This document shows positions 35,374 to 43,847 of a DNA stretch of 64,000 nucleotides, in pieces. The stretch's first letter is position 1; each line of letters begins with the position of its first letter. Origin of the DNA: Planctomycetaceae bacterium (GTDB lineage: Bacteria; Planctomycetota; Planctomycetia; Pirellulales; Pirellulaceae); NCBI GenBank assembly GCA_027487485.1, contig JAIYDN010000078.1:98994-162993 (forward strand). Direction: 5' to 3'. The position numbers and the translations under genes were made by a program. The notes below the pieces were generated by a model. That model ran no database searches. It worked only from the letters and a program-made list of their open reading frames with translations, and was not told the DNA's origin.

Positions 35374-36921
35374 ATGAAAGCGACAAAAATGAAACTTCTA
35401 TCGTTCGCTCTGCTTTCGCTCGCAGCAGCATTTCCAACCCAAGTTCAATCGGACGAACCGAAACGCGACGGCGATTGGATGATTGTGAAGGACAGCGTTT
35501 CGGGCAGCACGACCATGACCATGGACATGACTCTGTCACCCAAGGCACAGAGCAGTCCGGCATTGCGTTATCGATTCATCGCCGATGGTTTCGATCTTCT
35601 CGAGGAGAACAGTGCGATCTATTACCTGAAGGCAATGGGTTTTTTGGAGCAGTCGTCGGCGCTGGAGCTTCTGATGAAAGAAAGGGCACAAACGCGGAAA
35701 ACAGTGGAAGAAACAGGAACAACCTATGACTCGTTACCACCTCATGTTTGGCTGGATCAAACCCCTGCCGAACTGCCGCTCGACAAGGTAAAGGAATACT
35801 TGAATCTAACACAATTTCAGACCCGCGAGCTCGCTGAAGCAGCCAAAAGAAAATTCTTCTCGATGGAAAGGAACATTCGCTCGGTTGATCAACCATCCAT
35901 GACTCTGATACCCGAAATTCAAGTCATGCGAGAACTTGCAAGAACGCAAAGGCTGCGTTGCCGCGTTGCCATTGCCGAAGGAAGAGTTGACGATGCCTTT
36001 GCCATCCTCGGACAGCAATTCTCGCTTGCGAGGCACTTGGACCAAGACAGTTTTTTCGTTTCCTCCCTTGTTGGGGCTGCGATTGCCAGTATTGCTTGGG
36101 AAGATGCACTCCATTTGACTCAACATCCTGACTGCCCCAACCTGTACTGGGCAGTGGCTTCACTGCCCACTCCTTTGATCACGATGGAAAACGCGATGGA
36201 CTACGAACGTCACTTCTTCTTCGAGGAATTGAAGGTGATGCGAGAAGTCGATGAAACACCTCGCGACGAAAGCTATTGGAAGAGCTTTATAGAAAAATTT
36301 GAACGGCAAGCAGTCACTCTCGAGTCCTTTAAGGACGATGGAACGGTAGACAAGCCAAAAATGGATCGAGCTATGATCGAAGCTATGATCGAGGCTTCTT
36401 ATCCTGCATCCCAGTTGTATCTTGTAGAAGAGATAGGCATCGATTCAAAAATAGTCGATTCATATCCAAAGGCACAGACCGTGTTTCTCGCCATGAAACG
36501 ACTGCATGAAGTTCTTCGCGACAAGTCCTTCCAATGGCGTTACGTTCCTTATGCAAACGCGGTCGCATCCGCCGAATTCCAAAACCTCGAGAAAGATATG
36601 ACTTCGATCGCATCGAAGCTAGGGAAAGCGGGCGAGATTGCTGTAGCTCTTCTGCCTTCAGGAACCAACTTGTTTCAAGCGAAGCGTCGCATTATTGACA
36701 AACTGGTCTTATTGCAAACCGTTGAATCGATTCGTGACCACGCCAGCACTCATCAGGGCAAATTACCCAGCACGCTAGCAGACTTGAGATTGCCCATACC
36801 ACAGGATTCGCTCATGGTGAAATCGATGCAGTATGAGCTCAAAGAGGGCCAAGCAATCCTATCGATCCAAGATGGGAATAAGCTAAAGTGGCAATTGACC
36901 CTCAAGATGCGAAGTGAGTGA
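35374..36921 (+). CDS. Exported planctomycete protein of unknown function (515 aa)
   Basis: 515 aa with a signal peptide (KLLSFALLSLAAAFPTQVQS). The body is alpha-helical and acidic, with segments such as LRCRVAIAEGRVDDAFAILGQQFSLARHL and a mid-protein SLVGAAIASIAWEDALHLTQHPDCPNLYWAVASLP, resembling other planctomycete secreted proteins that score secreted peptide counts rather than enzymes; no catalytic motif was found. AAGGA 8 bases before ATG 35374. It is third after the ECF sigma and the TM protein, so it may be the output of that regulon, which is inference. Confidence 0.8.
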   Translation: MKATKMKLLSFALLSLAAAFPTQVQSDEPKRDGDWMIVKDSVSGSTTMTMDMTLSPKAQSSPALRYRFIADGFDLLEENSAIYYLKAMGFLEQSSALELLMKERAQTRKTVEETGTTYDSLPPHVWLDQTPAELPLDKVKEYLNLTQFQTRELAEAAKRKFFSMERNIRSVDQPSMTLIPEIQVMRELARTQRLRCRVAIAEGRVDDAFAILGQQFSLARHLDQDSFFVSSLVGAAIASIAWEDALHLTQHPDCPNLYWAVASLPTPLITMENAMDYERHFFFEELKVMREVDETPRDESYWKSFIEKFERQAVTLESFKDDGTVDKPKMDRAMIEAMIEASYPASQLYLVEEIGIDSKIVDSYPKAQTVFLAMKRLHEVLRDKSFQWRYVPYANAVASAEFQNLEKDMTSIASKLGKAGEIAVALLPSGTNLFQAKRRIIDKLVLLQTVESIRDHASTHQGKLPSTLADLRLPIPQDSLMVKSMQYELKEGQAILSIQDGNKLKWQLTLKMRSE

Positions 36922-36962
36922 TCCTTGCCAACCGCATCCCGAATGCGCTGCACCACCGAGTT

Positions 36963-37000
36963 TAGATTTGATGAAATCTAGCGAAATACCCATTCGCTAG
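36963..37000 (+). promoter_or_regulatory. Two overlapping alternative hairpins upstream of the PhoD-like gene
   Basis: Hairpin 1: TAGATTT/AAATCTA with loop GATG (36963-36980). Hairpin 2: CTAGCGAA/TTCGCTAG with 7-base loop (36978-37000). They share the CTA at 36978-36980, so they cannot form together. This layout resembles an attenuator or a structured leader; there is no T-run after hairpin 2, and the PhoD-like ATG is 91 bases downstream. Confidence 0.4.
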
Positions 37001-37090
37001 GCAGATCGGCCGAAAGGCTTGGATAAACTCGACAGTACTCGGAGCGAATCATGCTCGGACGAATCAAGGTCGTAAGCAAGGAATAACGGA

Positions 37091-38167
37091 ATGCGGTATG
37101 GGATCGCTTTTTTCATCGGTATGGTTCTGTGCTCTTACGGTTCAGGGCAAACCGAGGAACCGGAAGTGCTGCCAGCATCGGCAATCGTAGACTTGCCGAA
37201 ACGGATCGCGTTCGGCTCTTGCGCTAATGAAAACAAACCACAACCAGTTTTAAATCGGGTGGTGGAACAATCCCCGGATGTATTCCTATATCTGGGCGAC
37301 AATATCTATGGCGACTCGCGCAATATGAAAGTGCTGCGAGCAAAGTACGCGAAACTAGCCGCCAAACCGGAATTTCAATCGCTGCGAAAAAAAGTTCCGG
37401 TCTTGTCGATCTGGGATGACCATGATTACGGCGAAAACGATTCGGGCAAAGATTATCCCTTCGCGTCGGAGTCACGCGAAATTTTTCTCGACTTCTGGAA
37501 AGTACCACCCGATAGCCCGCGACGAAATCATGCAGGAATCTACGGTTCGCATGTTTTCAGCTCCAAGGGGCACACACTGCAAATTGTATTGCTAGACACG
37601 CGAAGCTTCCGATCGCCTTTGAAACGAAATCCACTTTTCAAAGCGAAAGGCACCTCCTTCAAAAATGATTATCAACCCGATTCAGATCCCTCCAAGACTC
37701 TCTTGGGCGCGACGCAATGGATGTGGCTAGAAGAGCAATTGAAAGTCCCCGCCGATATTCGGATCATCGCATCCTCCATTCAATTTGGGCATGAATACAA
37801 TGGCTACGAATCTTGGACCAATCTGCCGCTCGAACAACAAAAGCTCATCGACACGATCACCCGGACCAAAGCGTCGGGCGTCGTGCTGCTTTCCGGAGAC
37901 GTTCACTGGGGCGAACTATCGCGTCGCGATTTTCCAGGGCTCTATCCCATTTACGATATCACAGCCAGCGGCATCACAGAAACCTGGCCCAAGATCGAGC
38001 CTAATCAGTTTCGAGTTGCCAACGCGGTTCCTGAAAATCACTTTGGGATGATCGATATCGATTGGGACACAAAGAGCCCGACCATCTCCTTCAAGATCAT
38101 CAACGTAAAAGGGGAGACGCGATTGAGCGAGAACGTCGACCTAGCGTCCTTACAGTTCCCGCAATAA
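37091..38167 (+). CDS. PhoD-like alkaline phosphatase/phosphodiesterase
   Basis: 358 aa, exported (hydrophobic N-terminus MRYGIAFFIGMVLCSYGSG). Metallophosphoesterase landmarks of the PhoD family: RIAFGSCANE (about 41), LYLGDNIYGDSRN (about 73), VLSIWDDHDYGENDSG (about 108), the FGHEYNGYESW region, and LLSGDVHWGE (about 262). These bind the Fe/Ca-type metal centre of PhoD and hydrolyse phosphate mono- and diesters in the periplasm. AAGGA 8 bases before ATG. It may help recover phosphate. It converges on rex with only 15 bases between stops. Confidence 0.93.
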   Translation: MRYGIAFFIGMVLCSYGSGQTEEPEVLPASAIVDLPKRIAFGSCANENKPQPVLNRVVEQSPDVFLYLGDNIYGDSRNMKVLRAKYAKLAAKPEFQSLRKKVPVLSIWDDHDYGENDSGKDYPFASESREIFLDFWKVPPDSPRRNHAGIYGSHVFSSKGHTLQIVLLDTRSFRSPLKRNPLFKAKGTSFKNDYQPDSDPSKTLLGATQWMWLEEQLKVPADIRIIASSIQFGHEYNGYESWTNLPLEQQKLIDTITRTKASGVVLLSGDVHWGELSRRDFPGLYPIYDITASGITETWPKIEPNQFRVANAVPENHFGMIDIDWDTKSPTISFKIINVKGETRLSENVDLASLQFPQ

Positions 38168-38182
38168 GCAATCTTTTACGGC

Positions 38183-38860
38183 TCAAGAACCCTTGCTGTT
38201 CACGACCGCGAAGGCAAGACGTTGCAATTCCACCGCTAGATCAACGTCCACCACCGTAAGGCTGCTGTTGGGCCGGCGAACGGTAACAGGAGCAAAATTT
38301 AGGATGCCGGTAATGCCTGCTGATTCCAATCGCTGCGAGACGATGGAGGCAGCTTCGGCGGGCACGGCGACGATCGCTAATTCTACCTGATTTGCGGAGA
38401 CGATTTCATCGAGCGAGTCCAGCGACTTGACGACCAACTTCCCTACTTTGGTTCCGATGATTTCGTCCGAACAATCGAAGACTGCAACCAGACGAAATCC
38501 TTGTTGATCAAAGCCACGGTAACCCGACAAGGCTCTTCCAAGATTTCCCGCCCCAACCAAAATTACGTTCCACGAACGATCTGTCCCCATGATCGATTGG
38601 ATGGCCTGCGTTAAGCCCGCGATGTTGTAACCAACACCGCGTTGTCCAAACTGTCCAAAACAAGACAGGTCGCGCCTGACTTGCGAATCATTCAGTCCCA
38701 ATCGCTTGGCGATGGCCCCGCTTTGAATTCGTTGTAAGCCCGCTCGCTTTAATTGCTGAAGCTCGCGAAGGTAAAGGGCCAATCGCGTCACGGTGGCGAC
38801 AGGGATATTCTGCGAACGATTCGTCTGATTGGGACTCTTTTCGTTAGCCAAGGGTTCCAT
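38183..38860 (-). CDS. rex: Redox-sensing transcriptional repressor Rex
   Basis: 225 aa from ATG 38860; the track start at 39118 runs into the upstream gene. The N-terminal winged helix is VTRLALYLRELQQLKRAGLQRIQSGAIAKRLGLNDSQVRRDLSCFGQFGQRGVGY (about 20-75), and the NAD(H)-binding Rossmann core starts VILVGAGNLGRALSGYRGF. Later conserved parts: GFRLVAVFD, LAIVAVPAEAA and GILNFAPV. Rex senses the NADH/NAD+ ratio and represses respiration/fermentation genes. It lies 49 bases downstream of the FAAL/ACP/oxoamine synthase gene on the same strand, so read-through transcription is likely. Confidence 0.95.
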   Translation of the reverse strand: MEPLANEKSPNQTNRSQNIPVATVTRLALYLRELQQLKRAGLQRIQSGAIAKRLGLNDSQVRRDLSCFGQFGQRGVGYNIAGLTQAIQSIMGTDRSWNVILVGAGNLGRALSGYRGFDQQGFRLVAVFDCSDEIIGTKVGKLVVKSLDSLDEIVSANQVELAIVAVPAEAASIVSQRLESAGITGILNFAPVTVRRPNSSLTVVDVDLAVELQRLAFAVVNSKGS

Positions 38861-38909
38861 TTTTCTTCTGCCGCCGTTGTAGCAAACTTGAATGCCAGGA
38901 CATTGCGTA

Positions 38910-41900
38910 CTACGCCGACTTGCTATTGTCTCGCCATTGCTGTTCCGAAGGTGTCCGGAAATACTCTGGCGCAATGGCTCGAAGATGTTCCGCGCATTTG
39001 TCAACAGCGAACAAAATCTGTTGGTTGGTATGGGTGGAGTTGATGAAGAACCGAAGCCTAGTCGCTGACTCTTCGACAGCAGGGTAAAGGATCGGCTGGA
39101 CGTTAACACCTGATTCAATCATTCGCCGCGACAACTGAAGAGCATGCAAGGAGTTCCCTGTGATCACAGGAATCACCGCCGTTTCGCCGCTGCTTCCCGT
39201 ATTCAGCCCTCGCTTTTTCGCTTCGGTAAGGAACAGTCGTGAAGCGTCCTTCAGACGAGTCACTCGCATCGGTTCACGCTTCAGAACTTGCAACGAAGCG
39301 ATCGCGGCGGCAGTGTTGGTTGGTGATAGCCCAACGCTAAAAACGAATCCAGGCGCTGTGTACTTCAGGTATTCGACCAATTCTTTTTTGCCAGCGATGT
39401 AACCACCGCACGAACCGAAAGACTTGCTCAGCGTTCCCATCCAAATATCGACATCGCTGGGATTGATCCCAAAGTGCTCGCCGATGCCACGTCCATGTGC
39501 ACCCATGGTGCCGATGGAATGAGCCTCGTCCACCATCAGCCAACACTTGTGCTTCTTGCATACTTCGATGAATTTGGGCAGATTTGGGAAATCCCCGTCC
39601 ATGCTATAAACGCCTTCCACGATCACCAGCACTCGTCGATAACGAGTGCGAAGTTCAGTCAGCGCTTCGTCCAGAGCATTGTAATCATTGTGGGCAAAAG
39701 CCCGCCGACGGCTACCCGACAGGATGGCACCTTGCACAATGCTGTTGTGTGAAAGAGCATCATGCAAAATCAGATCTTGTTGCCCAACCATGTGCCCAAT
39801 GACGGTTTCATTGGTCGAGTGCCCTCCGACAAGTACGATCGACTCCTCGACGCCAATCCAATCGGCGATCGCCCGTTCCAGCTGTCGGTGAATGTCTTTC
39901 TCACCACTGACAAGCCGCGATGCAGAGACACTGGTACCGTATTTCTTGACGGCATCGACGACCGCTTGCGTTACTGTCTCGTCGCCGCTCATTCCCAGGT
40001 AGTTATAGCTTGCGAAGCTGATCAATTGGCGGCCATCAACGGTGGTCGTGTCGCGAGTTAAGCCTTCATGCACGGAGAAGTAGGGGTTAGGTAACCCCGT
40101 CATCTCAAATTGTCCCATCGTCTGACGCAAGCGTCGATACTCGGGAATCAATTCGAAACAATAGTCCTCCGGCGCAACTTCACGTTCAACGGGTTCATCG
40201 CTACTTTCTTGTAGCGCTCCAGCTCGAATGCGATCTTTGCCGAAGTTCTCTTCGATAGCTTCTGCGATTTCGCGTACGGTTTCGATCTCTTGAAGAACAT
40301 CTTCCGGGAATCGCCCTCCCACCGAGCTTTCAAGCACGTGAGCGATCTGTAGGCGTTCCAAGCTGTCCAGGCCTAAATCGACGACGATGTTTGTGTCCAA
40401 GTCCAGAAGCTTTGCACGTTCTTGCGCGACACTCTTCACCGCGCGCTTAACCAGTTCCACAACTTCGTTGTTGGGTGGCCGATTTTTCTTTTGACGTACG
40501 GACGAAGTGTACGAGTCCTTTTTGCCAAAGTCGGACCGGATTTCATCGACGGTCGCGGCAGCAATCATGGGCGCTTGCTCTGGCAGGCTTTCATCCCATG
40601 ACAACCATTGATGAACAATCCGCAGGTTTCCTTCACGGAAATCCCGCAAGCAGGCATGGCGCTGGATCTTGCCCGAAGACGTTCGTGGCAACGATCCGTG
40701 GCGCACCAGAACGACCGCGTCAGGAGGTAGTTCGTGACCTTGAGTCACACTTTTACGAATGGCTTGAACAACAGGTCCCCAGTCCGATTCTAAAGAGCGA
40801 TGAACCTCGACCGCGATGATCAATCTCTCACGAGGTCCAGAATCGTCCGCGAACGCTGCGGCGGCCGAAGAGGAAATGGATTCGTGACACTCTTCGACTG
40901 TTTGTTCAATGTCTTGAGGGTAACGGTTAACGCCTCGTACGATGATCAGGTCTTTCACCCGGCCAGCTACGTACAATTGACCGTCGCTCCAAAAACCTAA
41001 ATCGCCAGTGCGAAGATAAGGGCCTTCGCCGTCAGCCGTAACCGCTTGGAAATTGGCCTGCGATAGTTCTTCTTTTTCCCAATACCCTTTCCCAACGCTG
41101 GGGCTTTGAATCCAAATCTCGCCGATTGCCTGATCTTCAAGTGGTTTCAGGGTTTGTGTATCAACGATCAGTACGGATTCATTATCGGTAGCTCGACCGC
41201 AGCCGACCAAACATCGGGACTCTTCAGCATCCTCGCGTACCAGCTTCACCATCCGAGCGTCCAGGCAACGGCTGTCAAAGGTCTTCATCACTGGCGGCGA
41301 ATGCCTCGGTCCACCCGTAACGATCAAAGTCGTTTCCGCCATACCGTAGCAAGGGAAATGAGACGAGTGCGAAAAGCCAACTCGCTCGAACTTCCGAGTG
41401 AACTGCTCCAGCGTACTGGCTCGAATAGGTTCAGCACCATTGAAAGCAAGCGTCCAGGAACTCAAGTCCAGGCCTTGCATTTCCTCTTCCGTTACTTTGT
41501 CGACACACAACTGGTAGGCAAAGTTGGGACCACCGCTGGTCGAGGCTTGGTACTTTGTGATTGCTTTGAGCCACCGCACAGGTCGCTGCATGAACGACAT
41601 GGGGCTCATCAAAACCATGCTTAGTCCCATGTACATGGGGGACAGCACGCCACCCACCAAGCCCATATCGTGATACATGGGCAACCAGCTAACGCCGATG
41701 GCTTGGTTGGATTCTTCGAACAGGTCAGCGATCATCTCACAATTGCGAATCAAATTCGAATGGGTGAGCATCACACCTTTGGGCTGGCCGGTAGAACCCG
41801 ATGTGTACTGAAGAACAGCCAAGTCGGAGGTTGGAATCGGCATCTCCGAAAATTGAATCGCTTGCGATCGATCCACGCCGTTGGTCGCGATCAACTGCAA

Positions 41901-42374
41901 AGATCCGGTTTCTTGCTTGGTGGATTCGTCCTTGGAAATTTGGGCAATTGTTTCACTTGTCGTGAGCGCGAATGCCGCTTGACAATCTTGAGCGATACCC
42001 TGAATCCGGGCTCCCTTACGGCTTCGACGCGGTGGGTACGCGGGAACACAAATGCACCCCGCATACAAACAACCAAAAAATCCAGAAACGAACTCGTCCG
42101 CGCCAGGCGGATAAAGCAGCAAGCCACGAGAGCCAGGTTTATTTGTCTCCAGGATCTTGACCGCGATGGCGCGGGCCACGTGATCCAATTCCGCGAAGGT
42201 GATAGACGTGTCGGCATCCGTCTCACCATCGGTGTAGTAATATGCAACCTTGTTCGGCTGAGTGTTCGCCCAATACCGCAAGACATCCACTAAAGTTGAC
42301 TTCGGTGGTGTGAACGGGGCATGAAAACGGGTCAGGTCCAACACAAATATTTCCCTCAGTGATATCAACGTCAT
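38910..42374 (-). CDS. Fatty acyl-AMP ligase / acyl carrier protein / PLP-dependent alpha-oxoamine synthase fusion
   Basis: 1154 aa, three modules. FAAL (about 12-590): AMP motif LQYTSGSTGQPKGVMLTHSN, the FAAL box SWLPMYHDMGLVGG, RPVRWLKAITKYQAS and C-terminal RTSSGKIQRH. ACP (about 640-725): VVDLGLDSLERLQ with the phosphopantetheine Ser near residue 670. Oxoamine synthase (about 770-1150, fold-type I): SFASYNYLGMS, LILHDALSHNSIVQGA, MVDEAHSIGTMG, and the PLP-lysine box GTLSKSFGSCGGYIAG near residue 985. It should load a fatty acid on the ACP and condense it with an amino acid to a 3-keto long-chain amine. Glycine, alanine or serine is possible. Start: ATG 42374, or GTG 42344 with GAGGG 8 bases upstream. 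Cytoplasmic. Confidence 0.93.
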   Translation of the reverse strand: MTLISLREIFVLDLTRFHAPFTPPKSTLVDVLRYWANTQPNKVAYYYTDGETDADTSITFAELDHVARAIAVKILETNKPGSRGLLLYPPGADEFVSGFFGCLYAGCICVPAYPPRRSRKGARIQGIAQDCQAAFALTTSETIAQISKDESTKQETGSLQLIATNGVDRSQAIQFSEMPIPTSDLAVLQYTSGSTGQPKGVMLTHSNLIRNCEMIADLFEESNQAIGVSWLPMYHDMGLVGGVLSPMYMGLSMVLMSPMSFMQRPVRWLKAITKYQASTSGGPNFAYQLCVDKVTEEEMQGLDLSSWTLAFNGAEPIRASTLEQFTRKFERVGFSHSSHFPCYGMAETTLIVTGGPRHSPPVMKTFDSRCLDARMVKLVREDAEESRCLVGCGRATDNESVLIVDTQTLKPLEDQAIGEIWIQSPSVGKGYWEKEELSQANFQAVTADGEGPYLRTGDLGFWSDGQLYVAGRVKDLIIVRGVNRYPQDIEQTVEECHESISSSAAAAFADDSGPRERLIIAVEVHRSLESDWGPVVQAIRKSVTQGHELPPDAVVLVRHGSLPRTSSGKIQRHACLRDFREGNLRIVHQWLSWDESLPEQAPMIAAATVDEIRSDFGKKDSYTSSVRQKKNRPPNNEVVELVKRAVKSVAQERAKLLDLDTNIVVDLGLDSLERLQIAHVLESSVGGRFPEDVLQEIETVREIAEAIEENFGKDRIRAGALQESSDEPVEREVAPEDYCFELIPEYRRLRQTMGQFEMTGLPNPYFSVHEGLTRDTTTVDGRQLISFASYNYLGMSGDETVTQAVVDAVKKYGTSVSASRLVSGEKDIHRQLERAIADWIGVEESIVLVGGHSTNETVIGHMVGQQDLILHDALSHNSIVQGAILSGSRRRAFAHNDYNALDEALTELRTRYRRVLVIVEGVYSMDGDFPNLPKFIEVCKKHKCWLMVDEAHSIGTMGAHGRGIGEHFGINPSDVDIWMGTLSKSFGSCGGYIAGKKELVEYLKYTAPGFVFSVGLSPTNTAAAIASLQVLKREPMRVTRLKDASRLFLTEAKKRGLNTGSSGETAVIPVITGNSLHALQLSRRMIESGVNVQPILYPAVEESATRLRFFINSTHTNQQILFAVDKCAEHLRAIAPEYFRTPSEQQWRDNSKSA

Positions 42375-42528
42375 TTGACTGCAGGCAGTTCAATGGGTTA
42401 TCGGACATTGTTTATACCTGCGATTCGGCAAACTCGGTACACCCTATTTCTTAACCATCCCACGCATCTTTCCAGACCGAAAAGTACGACAACCTGCAAA
42501 ATCGCAGGAACAATGGGGATAAAAGCAC

Positions 42529-42557
42529 TTGTGATTGACAAACCTGGTCGATATACT
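42529..42557 (+). promoter_or_regulatory. Promoter candidate for rplM-rpsI
   Basis: TTGTGA (-35, 4 of 6) at 42529-42534, 17-base spacer, TATACT (-10, 5 of 6) at 42552-42557, about 110 bases upstream of rplM. The nearby perfect TTGACA (42535) is only 11 bases from TATACT, too close to pair with it. Confidence 0.5.
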
Positions 42558-42669
42558 CTGCCCCTCACAATCTTTGACTGGACAGATTTTTCATGTGTTT
42601 TCGTGCCCTCTCGCAACGCGTTTTGCTGGTTGCGAGCCACGAAAATATTGGGAAATTGAAGGAATTTAA

Positions 42670-43122
42670 ATGGTAGCACAACCGAAAACAACTGTAGCAA
42701 AGCCAGGCTTGGTAGAACAAAAGTGGTATTTAGTCGACGCGACCGACCTGATTTTGGGTCGTTTGGCTAGCGATATTGCAATGATTTTGATGGGAAAACA
42801 TCGCCCTGAATACACCGCCCACGTTGATACCGGCGAATTCGTTGTCGTTATCAATGCGGAAAAGGTTGTTATGACCGGCAACAAGCTCAAGGTTCGACAC
42901 TACGCTTGGTACAACGGCTACCATCGCCAGAAATTGGAAAGCTACGCTGAGCGCCTAGAACGCAAGCCAACCGATTTGGTCACAATGGCTGTGAAGCGAA
43001 TGCTTCCTAAGAATGCTCTCGGAAGGCACATGCTTGCAAAACTAAAGGTGTACGCTGGCAGCGAGCATCCTCACCAAGCACAACAACCGAAGTTAACCGA
43101 AATGGGTCAGAAGGCCAGTTAG
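42670..43122 (+). CDS. rplM: 50S ribosomal protein L13
   Basis: 150 aa, standard length. Family landmarks: KWYLVDATDLILGRLASDIAMILMGKHRPEYTAHVDTGEFVVVINAEKV, then GNKLKVRHYAWYNGYHRQKLE and AVKRMLPKNALGRHMLAKLKVYAGSEHPHQAQQP. L13 binds domains II and VI of 23S rRNA and is an early assembly protein. ATG start. Usual pair with rpsI downstream, 71 bases away. Confidence 0.98.
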   Translation: MVAQPKTTVAKPGLVEQKWYLVDATDLILGRLASDIAMILMGKHRPEYTAHVDTGEFVVVINAEKVVMTGNKLKVRHYAWYNGYHRQKLESYAERLERKPTDLVTMAVKRMLPKNALGRHMLAKLKVYAGSEHPHQAQQPKLTEMGQKAS

Positions 43123-43193
43123 TCACAACTTGCCCTCAAAGTAACTTTCGTCGATTCACGACTTATTCAAAGCAATTCAAAAGAACTTTCCAA

Positions 43194-43607
43194 ATGCTTG
43201 TAGGCAAAAAAGACAAAATCAGTGGTGAGAGCCTAGGTACCGGCCGCCGCAAAAGCGCAGTTGCTCGGGTTCGAATCAAAGCTGGTGCTGGCAAGATCAC
43301 GGTGAACGACCGCGAATTCGAACAATACTTCGTTAACGATTCGGAGCGAGTATTGGTTCTCCAGACTTTGGACCATGTCGGTCATCGCGACAAAGTGGAC
43401 GTTTTCGTCCGAGTTGCTGGCGGCGGAACCATCGCCCAAGCTGGCGCCATCCGCATGGGACTTGCCCGAGCTCTCGTAAGCCTGAGCGAAGAAAACTTCC
43501 TTCCACTACGAAGCGATGGATTCTTGACCCGCGATTCACGAATGAAGGAACGCAAGAAGTACGGTCTACGTGGTGCTCGACGTGGCGTCCAGTTCTCCAA
43601 GCGTTAA
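43194..43607 (+). CDS. rpsI: 30S ribosomal protein S9
   Basis: 137 aa. The start is a little long (MLVGKKDKISGESLGTGRRKSAVARVRI). Core motifs RRKSAVARV, GKITVNDREFEQYF, VRVAGGGTIAQAGAIRMGLARAL, and the end DSRMKERKKYGLRGARRGVQFSKR, with the universally conserved C-terminal SKR that contacts P-site tRNA. Follows rplM in the usual order; a strong terminator lies 24 bases beyond the stop. Confidence 0.98.
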   Translation: MLVGKKDKISGESLGTGRRKSAVARVRIKAGAGKITVNDREFEQYFVNDSERVLVLQTLDHVGHRDKVDVFVRVAGGGTIAQAGAIRMGLARALVSLSEENFLPLRSDGFLTRDSRMKERKKYGLRGARRGVQFSKR

Positions 43608-43630
43608 TTGGATCTTTTTCAAAGCTATCA

Positions 43631-43659
43631 AAACCCAACGCATCGCGTTGGGTTTTTTT
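43631..43659 (+). terminator. Rho-independent terminator after rpsI
   Basis: AAACCCAACGC / GCGTTGGGTTT perfect 11-bp stem with a 3-base loop (ATC), running into a seven-T tract. Closes the rplM-rpsI operon. Confidence 0.92.
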
Positions 43660-43847
43660 ATGCCCCGAGCTGTTGAGGCTAGAGATCCGCTCTATGGAAG
43701 CAGTAAACAGCAACGCAAGCTTCTTCGGTTCGCTTTCGGCTGGCAGAGTGTATTCATCGTTCCTGTTCGTTTATGATTTCGTGAGTGCGATTCGGCAACT
43801 TTCGAATATCTCGCGTTGAAGAAAAAATAACAGTATCGTTGATCATC

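Noticed and set aside
42535-42557. TTGACA with TATACT as a promoter
   Set aside because: The spacer is only 11 bases; TTGTGA at 42529 with a 17-base spacer fits better.
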